This document shows positions 1 to 6,026 of a stretch of 7,974 nucleotides of DNA, in pieces. Numbering within the stretch: position 1 is the stretch's first letter; every line of letters starts with the position of its first letter. The position numbers and the translations under genes were made by a program. The notes beneath the pieces were generated by a model. It saw only the letters and a program-made list of their open reading frames with translations. It did no database searches and was not told the DNA's origin. Origin of the DNA: Desulfovibrio sp. (GTDB taxonomy: Bacteria; Desulfobacterota; Desulfovibrionia; Desulfovibrionales; Desulfovibrionaceae). The stretch spans positions 1 to 7,974 of the forward strand of contig JAIRTI010000070.1 of assembly GCA_031255035.1 (NCBI GenBank), given 5' to 3'.

Positions 1-22
1 CGAAGAGACGAAAGGAGTTCAC

Positions 23-766
23 ATGGCGGGCCACAGTAAGTGGAAAAACATTCAGCACAGAAAAGGAAGGCAGGACGCCAAGCGCAGCAAGGAATTCACC
101 CGTGCGGCCAAGGAAATCATCATCGCGGCCAGGGGCGGGGGCAACCCCGCGTTCAACCCCCGCCTGCGTTCGGCCATCGCTTTTGCCAAAAGCGTCAGCC
201 TGCCCAAGGACAGAATCGAATCCGCCATTCGCAAGGGCACCGGCGAGGAAGCCGGCGGCGATATCTTTGAAATGACCTACGAAGGCTATGGCCCCGGCGG
301 CATTGCCATCCTGGTGGAAGTGGCCACGGACAATAAAAACCGGACAGTGGCCGAAGTGCGCCATGTTTTTACCAAGCACGGCGGCGCCATGGGCGAGGTC
401 GGCTCGGTGAACTGGATGTTCACCAAGAAAGGCGTGCTGATTTTTGACAAGGCCCGGTACAAGGAAGAGGCCCTCATGGAAATAGGCCTGGAAAACGGGG
501 CCGAAGACATCGTGGACGAAGGGGATTTCTGGGAAGTTCACAGCCCGCCGGGTGATTTTGACGCTCTGAGGCAGGCCTTCGAAAACGCGGGCATTGAGGC
601 CGACAGCGCCGAAATCTCCATGCTGCCCCAGAACAGCATCGCCATTGACGCCGATACCGGCCGCAAGATTCTCCGCCTGGTGGACGCCATGGAAGACAAC
701 GACGATGTGCAGCAGGTGCACGCCAATTTTGACCTGCCCGACGAGGTTCTGGCTGAAATGGAATAG
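23..766 (+). CDS. yebC: YebC/PmpR family regulatory protein
   Basis: This is a complete 247-residue member of the YebC/PmpR family, a widespread cytoplasmic protein of about 240-250 residues. The family hallmark is at the N-terminus: [14 protein letters not shown], followed by QDAKRSKEF, a basic helical segment (about residues 1-75). The mixed alpha/beta domains typical of the family follow, including the conserved stretch YEGYGPGG near residue 87 and [14 protein letters not shown] near residue 120. The start is well supported, with AAAGGAG at 11-17 lying five bases before the ATG. Family members were first described as DNA-binding regulators, and more recent work ties some of them to translation of difficult proline-rich stretches; the sequence cannot say which role applies here. 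The acidic C-terminus (PDEVLAEME) is normal. The gene is alone on its strand and converges on the dedA gene; anything upstream lies outside the window. The family call is very secure. Confidence 0.97.
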   Translation: MAGHSKWKNIQHRKGRQDAKRSKEFTRAAKEIIIAARGGGNPAFNPRLRSAIAFAKSVSLPKDRIESAIRKGTGEEAGGDIFEMTYEGYGPGGIAILVEVATDNKNRTVAEVRHVFTKHGGAMGEVGSVNWMFTKKGVLIFDKARYKEEALMEIGLENGAEDIVDEGDFWEVHSPPGDFDALRQAFENAGIEADSAEISMLPQNSIAIDADTGRKILRLVDAMEDNDDVQQVHANFDLPDEVLAEME

Positions 767-847
767 CGCTTCCCGGGTGTCGCCCACACTCCACGAACAA
801 GCAGCTGGTCCCATGTCGCCCGGACCAGCAATCCTCAGGAAGCGCTA
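764..847. terminator. Nested inverted repeat at convergent gene ends, likely terminator region
   Basis: A perfect 10-bp inverted repeat, TAGCGCTTCC (764-773) and GGAAGCGCTA (838-847), brackets the whole yebC/dedA gap. The first three bases of the left arm are the yebC TAG stop, and the last three of the right arm are the dedA TAG stop read on the other strand. Inside it lies a second perfect 8-bp hairpin, GCTGGTCC (804-811) with GGACCAGC (822-829) and a 10-base loop. On the plus strand the outer arm is followed by a T-rich run (849-873, AGTTTTCGTTTT and then TTTTT), which suits intrinsic termination of yebC. The minus-strand side has no comparable T run. Termination is my inference; the repeats themselves are plainly in the sequence. 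Confidence 0.55.
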
Positions 848-1558
848 AGTTTTCGTTTTGGCTTCTTTTTGCGGACTTGTCCGATCCATTCTTTTGGCTT
901 GTTTGACCGTGTGTCTGGAGCGGATGAACCAGATGATCCCCACCACGGCGACCCCGGCCAGCAGGACGTAGAAAATGCCATGGCCGACATAATGCATGAT
1001 GGCCATGAAAGCCTTGCCCACGCAATAGCCGCCATAGGTGAAGGTCACGGCCCACACCCCGGCGCCAATCAGATTCAGAAAAAAGAATTTTTTATGGCTC
1101 ACGCCGCTTATGCCCAGCATTATCGGGGTGATGTTGCGCACCCCGTACACAAAGCGAAAGCCCAGGATTAACACGGTATCATATTTTTTAAACAGTTTGG
1201 CGGCCCGGTCGAGATTTTTCGCAACACGCGGAAAATATTTGAGAACATCCTCACCTTTATATTTGCCCAGACTGAACATGACCTGGTCGGAGGCGAAACT
1301 GCCGCAAAACGCGCACAGGGCGATGAGCCACGGTTTGAGGTCCACGCTCTGCGAAAGCCAGCCGGCGATGATGACAATGGTCTCCCCCTCCAGAAAGGTC
1401 CAGACAAGGATGACAAAGTAGCCGTATTCGCGCAGCAGTTGGGTCGTGTCTTTGTCCGAACTGTAGAGGACATAGCTGAGCGCCCCCAGCAGACCCGCCG
1501 CCGGCAGCGCCAGATACCAATATTTCCTGAGAAGAGCGAGAAAACCGGTCTTTTCCAT
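845..1558 (-). CDS. DedA family (YohD-like) integral membrane protein
   Basis: This 237-residue polytopic membrane protein belongs to the DedA/SNARE-associated (VTT) family, whose members have been linked to lipid-carrier or phospholipid translocation and membrane homeostasis. Visible motifs are YGYFVILVWTFLEGET (about 45-60, with the conserved acidic residues E57 and E59), GSFASDQVMFSLGKYKG (about 86-102), and the Arg-containing re-entrant motif FRFVYGVRNITPIMLG (134-149, R135 and R141). These resemble E. coli YohD more than YqjA or YghB: the PGD segment after the first Glu is absent and the motif reads RFxYGxR, not RFxPGxR. Hydrophobic segments lie near 13-33, 46-68, 75-96, 128-150, 158-181 and 190-212. 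The first is an extra N-terminal segment relative to YohD as I remember it, and the tail is basic (KEAKTKT). The start has only a weak purine-rich ribosome site (AAAGAAAG). The gene follows thrC on the same strand after 96 bases and its substrate is unknown. Confidence 0.93.
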   Translation of the reverse strand: MEKTGFLALLRKYWYLALPAAGLLGALSYVLYSSDKDTTQLLREYGYFVILVWTFLEGETIVIIAGWLSQSVDLKPWLIALCAFCGSFASDQVMFSLGKYKGEDVLKYFPRVAKNLDRAAKLFKKYDTVLILGFRFVYGVRNITPIMLGISGVSHKKFFFLNLIGAGVWAVTFTYGGYCVGKAFMAIMHYVGHGIFYVLLAGVAVVGIIWFIRSRHTVKQAKRMDRTSPQKEAKTKT

Positions 1559-1640
1559 ACGCGTCTTTCTTTATTTTTCGGCAGCGTTTATGCGTACAAT
1601 AAACAGTACAAAATCATCGGGATTCCGCGCCGCCGGAGGC

Positions 1641-1646
1641 ATTATA
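1641..1646 (-). promoter_or_regulatory. Possible -10 box upstream of dedA
   Basis: On the minus strand this reads TATAAT, an exact sigma-70 -10 consensus inside an AT-rich patch of an otherwise GC-rich region. It lies just past the thrC stop and about 83 bases before the dedA start. I cannot see a good -35 box at 16-18 bases (the best is TCCAGG), and there is no extended TG. It may therefore be a weak or activator-dependent promoter, or chance. If used, dedA would be transcribed independently of plsY-thrC with a leader of about 75 bases. Confidence 0.3.
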
Positions 1647-1654
1647 TTTCAAAG

Positions 1655-3106
1655 TCACTCCGCCCTGGACACCAGGTTCAGCCGGCGGGCCATTTCGGAG
1701 GCGCTGCGCAGAACGAACTCCCTTTCGGTCATGCCGGCGCGTTCCGCCGCCGAGAGCAGCAGTTCCGGGGCGTTCGTCAGGGCCGGGTCGGGCGTCACCC
1801 CGAATTCCGGAGGCAAGGCGTCGCTGAAATACAGATTCTGAAAATCCATGAATTTCAAGGCATGGGCCGTGGAATCCAGGACGCTGAATTCATCTTCCGC
1901 GATCAGGCCGTAGTCCCGCGCCGCCATGAGGCCGGCCAGACACTCGCCGCCCTGGGTGCAGGCGATATGTCCGTGCCGGTTGGCCAGGAGCATGCCGTCC
2001 ATGATGGCCTGCTCCGTGACCTGTATGACCTGGAAGGCCCTCTCGCCGGCGATGGCCGTGTATTCCTCCGCCAGAGCCCTGACGCGGGGGAAGGAGACCG
2101 GGTTGCCGATCATGGCGGCCTGCGCCACGGACGGCGATACCGTGACAGGCTCATAGCGGCGCGTCCCGGAGGGGGCGGCATAGTAACGGTACACCGGGTC
2201 CGCGTGGTGCGACTGCACGCCGAAAATCCGGGGCAGCGCCGTGATAATCCCCAGCGCGCGCAATTTCAAAAAGCCGCGCAGAACGGCCGTGACATTGCCG
2301 GCGTTTCCTATGGGCACGAACAGGCAGAGATTTTCCGTTTCCCAGTCGCGCCATTGGGCGACCTCAAAGGCGTAACTTTCCTGGCCCAGAATCCGCCAAC
2401 TGTTTTTTGAGTTCAGCAGGGCCACCCGGTAGCGGTCGGCCAGAAATTCCACGACTTTCATGCAGTCGTCGAAGACCCCCGGCACTTCAAGCACGGTGGC
2501 GCCGCTGCCCAGAGGCTGCGACAACTGCTGCGGCGTGACCTTGCCCTGGGGAAGCAGGACCACCGACTTGATCGGCCCGCCCACGTATGCGGCATAGAGG
2601 GCCGCCGCCGCCGAGGTGTCCCCGGTGGAGGCGCAGACCGTAAGCACTTCATCCCAGCCCCGGCTGCGGACCATGGCTTTCAGATAGCTGAAGGCGCAGG
2701 CCATGCCCCGGTCTTTGAAGGACGCGCTCGGATTCTGCCCGTCGTTTTTGTAGGCAAAGGCCCGGCCCACCAGTTTTTGCAGGGCCGCCGACGCTTCGAT
2801 AACCGGCGTGTCGCCCTCGCCGAGGTAGACGATGTCCTCTTCTTCCAGAACCGGCGCGGTCAACTCGTAAAAGCGAAAAATGCCGCGCAGGGCCGTGGAC
2901 TTCTCCGTGGCCCTGGCGTCGAACAGGTCGCGCCATTCCCGGCCCGGACGCTTCTTGAGCGAGTCAAAATTTCCGTCCTCCAGCAGCAGCACTTCGCCGC
3001 AGGCCGGACAGGTATAGAGCAGTTCGTCAATGCCGTGGGTCTTCCGGCAGCCAAGACAACGATAGCGCATCGCGCCCCTGTATGCGGGAAAAGCGGATGA
3101 GGGCAT
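1655..3106 (-). CDS. thrC: Threonine synthase with N-terminal zinc ribbon
   Basis: This 483-residue PLP enzyme converts O-phosphohomoserine to threonine plus phosphate in the cytoplasm. It opens with a zinc-ribbon-like segment (C17-x2-C20 and C33-x2-C36) and then a fold-type II PLP core. The signature NPSASFKDRGMA carries the Schiff-base lysine K131. Other family landmarks are LGEGDTP (95-101), CASTGDTSAAA, LPQGKVTPQQLSQ followed by GVFDDCMKVV, and FVPIGNAGNVTA, the glycine-rich phosphate-binding loop. The chosen ATG has AAGGA at 3113-3117, six bases upstream. An alternative start 12 codons later (MRYRCLGC, at 3070) is possible but has a poorer site. The plsY stop is nine bases upstream and overlaps this ribosome site, so the two genes are almost certainly co-transcribed and may be translationally coupled. 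Zinc-ribbon threonine synthases occur in several bacterial and archaeal lineages. The function call is secure; the exact N-terminus is less so. Confidence 0.95.
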   Translation of the reverse strand: MPSSAFPAYRGAMRYRCLGCRKTHGIDELLYTCPACGEVLLLEDGNFDSLKKRPGREWRDLFDARATEKSTALRGIFRFYELTAPVLEEEDIVYLGEGDTPVIEASAALQKLVGRAFAYKNDGQNPSASFKDRGMACAFSYLKAMVRSRGWDEVLTVCASTGDTSAAAALYAAYVGGPIKSVVLLPQGKVTPQQLSQPLGSGATVLEVPGVFDDCMKVVEFLADRYRVALLNSKNSWRILGQESYAFEVAQWRDWETENLCLFVPIGNAGNVTAVLRGFLKLRALGIITALPRIFGVQSHHADPVYRYYAAPSGTRRYEPVTVSPSVAQAAMIGNPVSFPRVRALAEEYTAIAGERAFQVIQVTEQAIMDGMLLANRHGHIACTQGGECLAGLMAARDYGLIAEDEFSVLDSTAHALKFMDFQNLYFSDALPPEFGVTPDPALTNAPELLLSAAERAGMTEREFVLRSASEMARRLNLVSRAE

Positions 3107-3112
3107 GCCTGT

Positions 3113-3117
3113 TCCTT
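3113..3117 (-). promoter_or_regulatory. Shine-Dalgarno of thrC overlapping the plsY stop
   Basis: Read on the minus strand, the junction is TAAGGAACAGGCATG. TAA is the plsY stop (3116-3118), AAGGA is the ribosome site and ATG starts thrC, six bases after the site. This layout favours translational coupling and supports the upstream thrC start over the internal Met at 3070. Confidence 0.75.
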
Positions 3118-3712
3118 ATTCTTTTTTGAGCCAGGCTTTTTCCTCGCCCCGGAAAAGCCGGCGGATGTTATCCCGGTGTTTGTAAACGACAAGCGCGGCG
3201 ACAACCAGGGCGAACAGCATCTTTCCGAAGCTTCCGGTGCAAAGAAAAAGCAACGGCAGCGTCAGGACAAGCACCAGTGAGCCGGCCGAGACGTAGCCGC
3301 TGCGCCAGATGACCGCAAGACAGGCAATGCCCGCGACGACCAAATGCCAGGGCGACAGCGCCAGGAAAACCCCGACCGTGGTGGCGACGCCTTTGCCGCC
3401 TTTATAGTTCAGGAAAAATGAGAACATGTGCCCGCAGATTACGCAGAGCGCGGCCGGGTAGGCGAGTTCGGGGCTGCCGGAAGCCGCGAGAAAGGCGACC
3501 GGGACGTAGGCCTTGAGCACATCGCAGGCCAGGGTCAGCACCCCCCATTTGAACCCGCAGAGCCGGGCGACGTTGGTGGCGCCCACGTTGTGGCTGCCGT
3601 CGAGCCGGGGGTCCAGGCCGCAGAAGCGCCTGGCTATCAGAAGCCCGAAGGGAACCGAGCCCAAAAAATACATGGCCACGGAAACGCAGAGAATGCTGAA
3701 AAAATAACCCAT
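3116..3712 (-). CDS. plsY: Glycerol-3-phosphate acyltransferase PlsY
   Basis: This integral membrane acyltransferase moves the acyl group from acyl-phosphate to glycerol-3-phosphate, giving lysophosphatidic acid, the first committed step of phospholipid synthesis alongside PlsX. The frame is 198 residues from the start chosen here, the usual size. Family motifs are present: LGSVPFG (18-23), motif 1 SHNVGATNVAR (40-50), motif 2 GHMFSFFLNYKGGKGVAT (94-111), and motif 3 KHRDNIRRLFRGEE (178-191). Two positions look atypical: motif 1 has His41 where SGN is usual, and the DxxKG turn reads DVLKA (64-68). About five hydrophobic membrane segments are visible. An in-frame ATG six bases upstream (3718) abuts its ribosome site with no spacing, whereas the ATG at 3712 has AAGGA six bases away, matching thrC; I therefore start at 3712. 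It is followed immediately by thrC and preceded by a heavily structured gap after rnb. Confidence 0.95.
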   Translation of the reverse strand: MGYFFSILCVSVAMYFLGSVPFGLLIARRFCGLDPRLDGSHNVGATNVARLCGFKWGVLTLACDVLKAYVPVAFLAASGSPELAYPAALCVICGHMFSFFLNYKGGKGVATTVGVFLALSPWHLVVAGIACLAVIWRSGYVSAGSLVLVLTLPLLFLCTGSFGKMLFALVVAALVVYKHRDNIRRLFRGEEKAWLKKE

Positions 3713-3718
3713 ATCCAT

Positions 3719-3723
3719 TCCTT
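3719..3723 (-). promoter_or_regulatory. Shine-Dalgarno deciding the plsY start
   Basis: On the minus strand the sequence is TAAGGAATGGATATG. AAGGA touches the first ATG (3718) directly but is six bases from the second (3712), the same spacing seen at thrC. Initiation at 3712 is therefore preferred, and the product would lack the first Met-Asp. Confidence 0.65.
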
Positions 3724-3732
3724 ACTGTACGG

Positions 3733-3773
3733 GGGCGCTGTGCGCGCCGGCGCGACAAGCGGCGCGGGCGCCC
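3733..3773 (-). repeat. GC-rich hairpin before plsY
   Basis: An outer stem GGGCGC (3733-3738) with GCGCCC (3768-3773) encloses an inner 7-bp stem CGCGCCG (3743-3749) with CGGCGCG (3760-3766) and a 10-base loop. The sequence also contains a perfect 12-bp palindrome, CGCGCCGGCGCG (3743-3754), that could form instead. In the direction of transcription the hairpin ends nine bases before the plsY Shine-Dalgarno and no T run follows, so it does not look like a standard intrinsic terminator. It could act as an RNA processing or stability element, or as a leader structure limiting ribosome access. Confidence 0.55.
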
Positions 3774-3787
3774 GGTTTTGCGCGGAA

Positions 3788-3815
3788 GACGCGGAGGCGT
3801 CCTCTGGTTTTCCAG
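3788..3815 (-). repeat. Two small hairpins just after rnb
   Basis: GACGC (3788-3792) pairs with GCGTC (3797-3801) around a 4-base loop, and CTGG (3804-3807) pairs with CCAG (3812-3815) around a 4-base loop. They follow the rnb stop within the transcript and precede the larger plsY-proximal hairpin. Each is short and could arise by chance at this GC content; together they make the rnb-plsY gap unusually foldable. Confidence 0.35.
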
Positions 3816-3820
3816 GGAGT

Positions 3821-5917
3821 TCAGGCGTCACGCGTCTCCAAAACCTGGATCTCTCCGAGCAAGGGGTCGATCTTGCCCAGGCGCACCTGAACGGCCATGC
3901 CGGGATAAATTTTATCGCTGAAGCGGCGGCGCTTGCCCCGTACCAGAAGCTGCGCCCAGGGAAGGGCGATAGTGGCGAACGCTTCGTTTTCATCGGCAAT
4001 TACCGCATCCCACCACATTCTATCGCCGCGTGAACGGAAAAACAAGAGTTTCCAATAGCGCGGCCTCTGGCGCTGCACCTGGTTGACGGCGTCGGCCCTC
4101 GCCGAAATCAGCGGCAGGAGCGCCTCCAGGGAGTCCTGGGTGAAAACGGGCGCGCCGTGCTCAAGCATCCTCAGCAACTGGCCCTGGTTCACAAGATCGG
4201 CATAGCGGCGGATGGGCGACGAAAAAGTGGCGTAGGCGGAAAGGCCCAGTCCCGCATGTCGTCTGGCCGCGCTTTCCAATGACGCCGGGGGCAGGGCGCG
4301 CACCACCCGTGAAATATCCTGAGGCTCGGTCCATATACCGGCGAATTCCCTGGGCAAGGCCACGTCCTGAGTGCGGAAAAGCAATGGAATTCCGCGCTCG
4401 CGGCTCCATTCGGCCAGGACGCCGTTGCACAGAATCATCAGTTCGCCCACCAGCAGATGGGCCAGAGGCGCTTCCGGGCCGTCCACCATGCGCACGACCG
4501 TTTCTTCGCCCGCGCGTTCAACGAGGATCTCCGGGTCGGGCCGTTCGATAATTACCGCGCCCGCGCTTATGCGACGGTTTTGCAGCACGCGGGCCAGCCC
4601 CAATCCGCGCCGGAGCATGGCGGCGCGCGCCGCCTGGCGACCGGCCGAAGGATCGGGCCCGCTTTGCCCAAGCAGGGCTTCCGCCTCTTCCAGGGTAAGA
4701 TTGGCGTCAACAGTGACGGCAGCCAAGCGCGGCTCAACGGCCAGTACGGCGCCGTCGGCCGACACCGTCAAGGCCACCACCAGCGAAGGACGCCGCTTGC
4801 CCGTGTCGAGGCTGAAGATCTCCCGGCCGATGTCTCCGGGCAGCATATGTTCGTCGCCTTCAGGCAGATACAGGCTTGAGGACCGCCGCAGAACGGCTTT
4901 ATCGAGACCGCCGCCGAACGGCCAGGCAAAGGCCGGACAAGCCAGGGCCAGCCGGACGCCAAAGCCTTCGGCGTTCTCTTCGACATACAGGGCGTCATCG
5001 CGGTCCATGGTCGAGGCCGGGTCCACGCTCACGTAGGGCGTGGCGTCATCGGGCAGCCCCGCCAGGGTCAGGGTCGCGGCCTCGCGCAGTTGGCGGCGCT
5101 CTTCGGCAAAGGCGTCCGCCCAATCCTCGCCCCGGTCAAAACCTATGCGATCCAGAAGAAAATTATGATGCTCCGGCACCAGACCCCAGGCCGAGGCCAG
5201 CATAAGAGCCAGATGGGGGCTATCCGGAAGCCCTTTGGTCAGCAGCTTCCACAAGGCGGCGTCCTCTGCTTTGTCAGGGTCGGCCAGCCGGGCCGTCAGC
5301 ATGGCCTTGAGCTTGACGGCCAGGTCCTCGTCGGGCAGTTCCCGTTCGCCGAGCGGCTCGCGCTTGCGCATGGCAATGTCGCAAAGCGCCTGAAAGAACC
5401 GGGCGCCGGTGACCGCGAAGGACTCGCGTATCCTGAGAGTTTCCGCCTCGGCCTTGCGCGCCTCGACCACGGATTCGGGAAAAATTTCAAAATCGGGGGG
5501 GCTGAAGCGAAAATGGGTCTTGGCCGCAAGCAGCGCATGACCGAGGGCCGCCTCCTGATCAACGGACGGCGCTTTCCAGACAAGCCCGGCAAGCCATTCG
5601 GCCGAAGCCTTCTGCACCTCGCCCTGCGTCAGCTCCCAGACCTCAAGGGCCGAAATCTCCGCCGCGATGGAGGCCCGCAGAGCCCTTCTGTCTTCAAGGG
5701 CCTCATCCATCGCCTGGCGGGAAAGGTCGGCGCCGTAGGACGGGCCGGACCACGGCAGCAAACGCGCCGCGCTGATTTTACTCTCGCGCCTGTTGACGGC
5801 ATACAGCCGCAGCCGGTCTCCCTGGGATTCGAGAACCAAAGCCTGCACCGGGCTGTTGCCCTGCATGAACTCGACAAGGCAACCCGTTCCAGGATATCTG
5901 ACTTTGCTCGCACTCAT
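3821..5917 (-). CDS. RNase II-like 3'-5' exoribonuclease (RNB domain)
   Basis: This 698-residue protein carries a complete RNB catalytic domain, which degrades RNA processively from the 3' end using Mg2+. The metal-binding signature SVDPASTMDRDDALYV (297-312) keeps all four aspartates (D299, D305, D307, D308) and closely resembles E. coli RNase II. The second signature, GLGLSAYATFSSPIRRYADL (556-575), holds the RNA-contacting arginine (R570 or R571). The C-terminal part (about 625-695, with YPGMAVQVRLGKIDPL) is consistent with a short S1-like OB fold. The first 290 residues do not show the two cold-shock domains of classical RNase II/R. Instead there is a small beta-rich start (about 7-55) and then a long, mostly helical region, more like the RNase II-type proteins with a helical or winged-helix N-terminus. 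The start lacks a clear ribosome site (only GGGA touching the ATG), and an in-frame TAA at 5930-5932 rules out an earlier one. Substrate and physiological role are not evident. Confidence 0.93.
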   Translation of the reverse strand: MSASKVRYPGTGCLVEFMQGNSPVQALVLESQGDRLRLYAVNRRESKISAARLLPWSGPSYGADLSRQAMDEALEDRRALRASIAAEISALEVWELTQGEVQKASAEWLAGLVWKAPSVDQEAALGHALLAAKTHFRFSPPDFEIFPESVVEARKAEAETLRIRESFAVTGARFFQALCDIAMRKREPLGERELPDEDLAVKLKAMLTARLADPDKAEDAALWKLLTKGLPDSPHLALMLASAWGLVPEHHNFLLDRIGFDRGEDWADAFAEERRQLREAATLTLAGLPDDATPYVSVDPASTMDRDDALYVEENAEGFGVRLALACPAFAWPFGGGLDKAVLRRSSSLYLPEGDEHMLPGDIGREIFSLDTGKRRPSLVVALTVSADGAVLAVEPRLAAVTVDANLTLEEAEALLGQSGPDPSAGRQAARAAMLRRGLGLARVLQNRRISAGAVIIERPDPEILVERAGEETVVRMVDGPEAPLAHLLVGELMILCNGVLAEWSRERGIPLLFRTQDVALPREFAGIWTEPQDISRVVRALPPASLESAARRHAGLGLSAYATFSSPIRRYADLVNQGQLLRMLEHGAPVFTQDSLEALLPLISARADAVNQVQRQRPRYWKLLFFRSRGDRMWWDAVIADENEAFATIALPWAQLLVRGKRRRFSDKIYPGMAVQVRLGKIDPLLGEIQVLETRDA

Positions 5918-6026
5918 TCCCGGATCGCTTTAGCGTTTTCTCTGTCGCGGTTAAACGGTTCGTTTCGCCGTCGGCCCGCCCCTCTTTGGAGACGCCACAC
6001 CCGACAGCGCGGCCCATCATGTTCCG
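5918..6026. other. Gap between efflux channel gene and rnb
   Basis: These 109 bases separate two minus-strand genes. I see no convincing terminator, no strong promoter pair and no open frame that looks coding. Any promoter driving rnb would have to lie here or further upstream, and I cannot point to it. Confidence 0.5.

Noticed and set aside
474..1055. A 193-codon minus-strand frame spanning the yebC end and the dedA end
   Set aside because: It overlaps two clear genes in other frames and encodes an Arg/Pro/Cys-rich sequence with no motif.
1594..1609. GTAC-N8-GTAC as a possible operator such as a LexA box
   Set aside because: GTAC is self-complementary, so the arrangement has little information. 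The flanks do not extend the symmetry and it does not match CTGT-N8-ACAG.
1618..1640. Possible terminator after thrC
   Set aside because: Only a 4-bp stem (TCCG with CGGA) can be formed and no T run follows, so I do not call a terminator here.
1439..2410. A 323-codon open frame on the plus strand opposite thrC and the dedA start
   Set aside because: It is antisense to well-supported thrC, crosses a gene boundary, and has a composition typical of a shadow frame (runs of Arg, Gly, Gln) with no family signature.
3713..3718. Upstream ATG as the plsY start
   Set aside because: It abuts the AAGGA site with no spacing, while the ATG six bases further on has the same spacing as at thrC.
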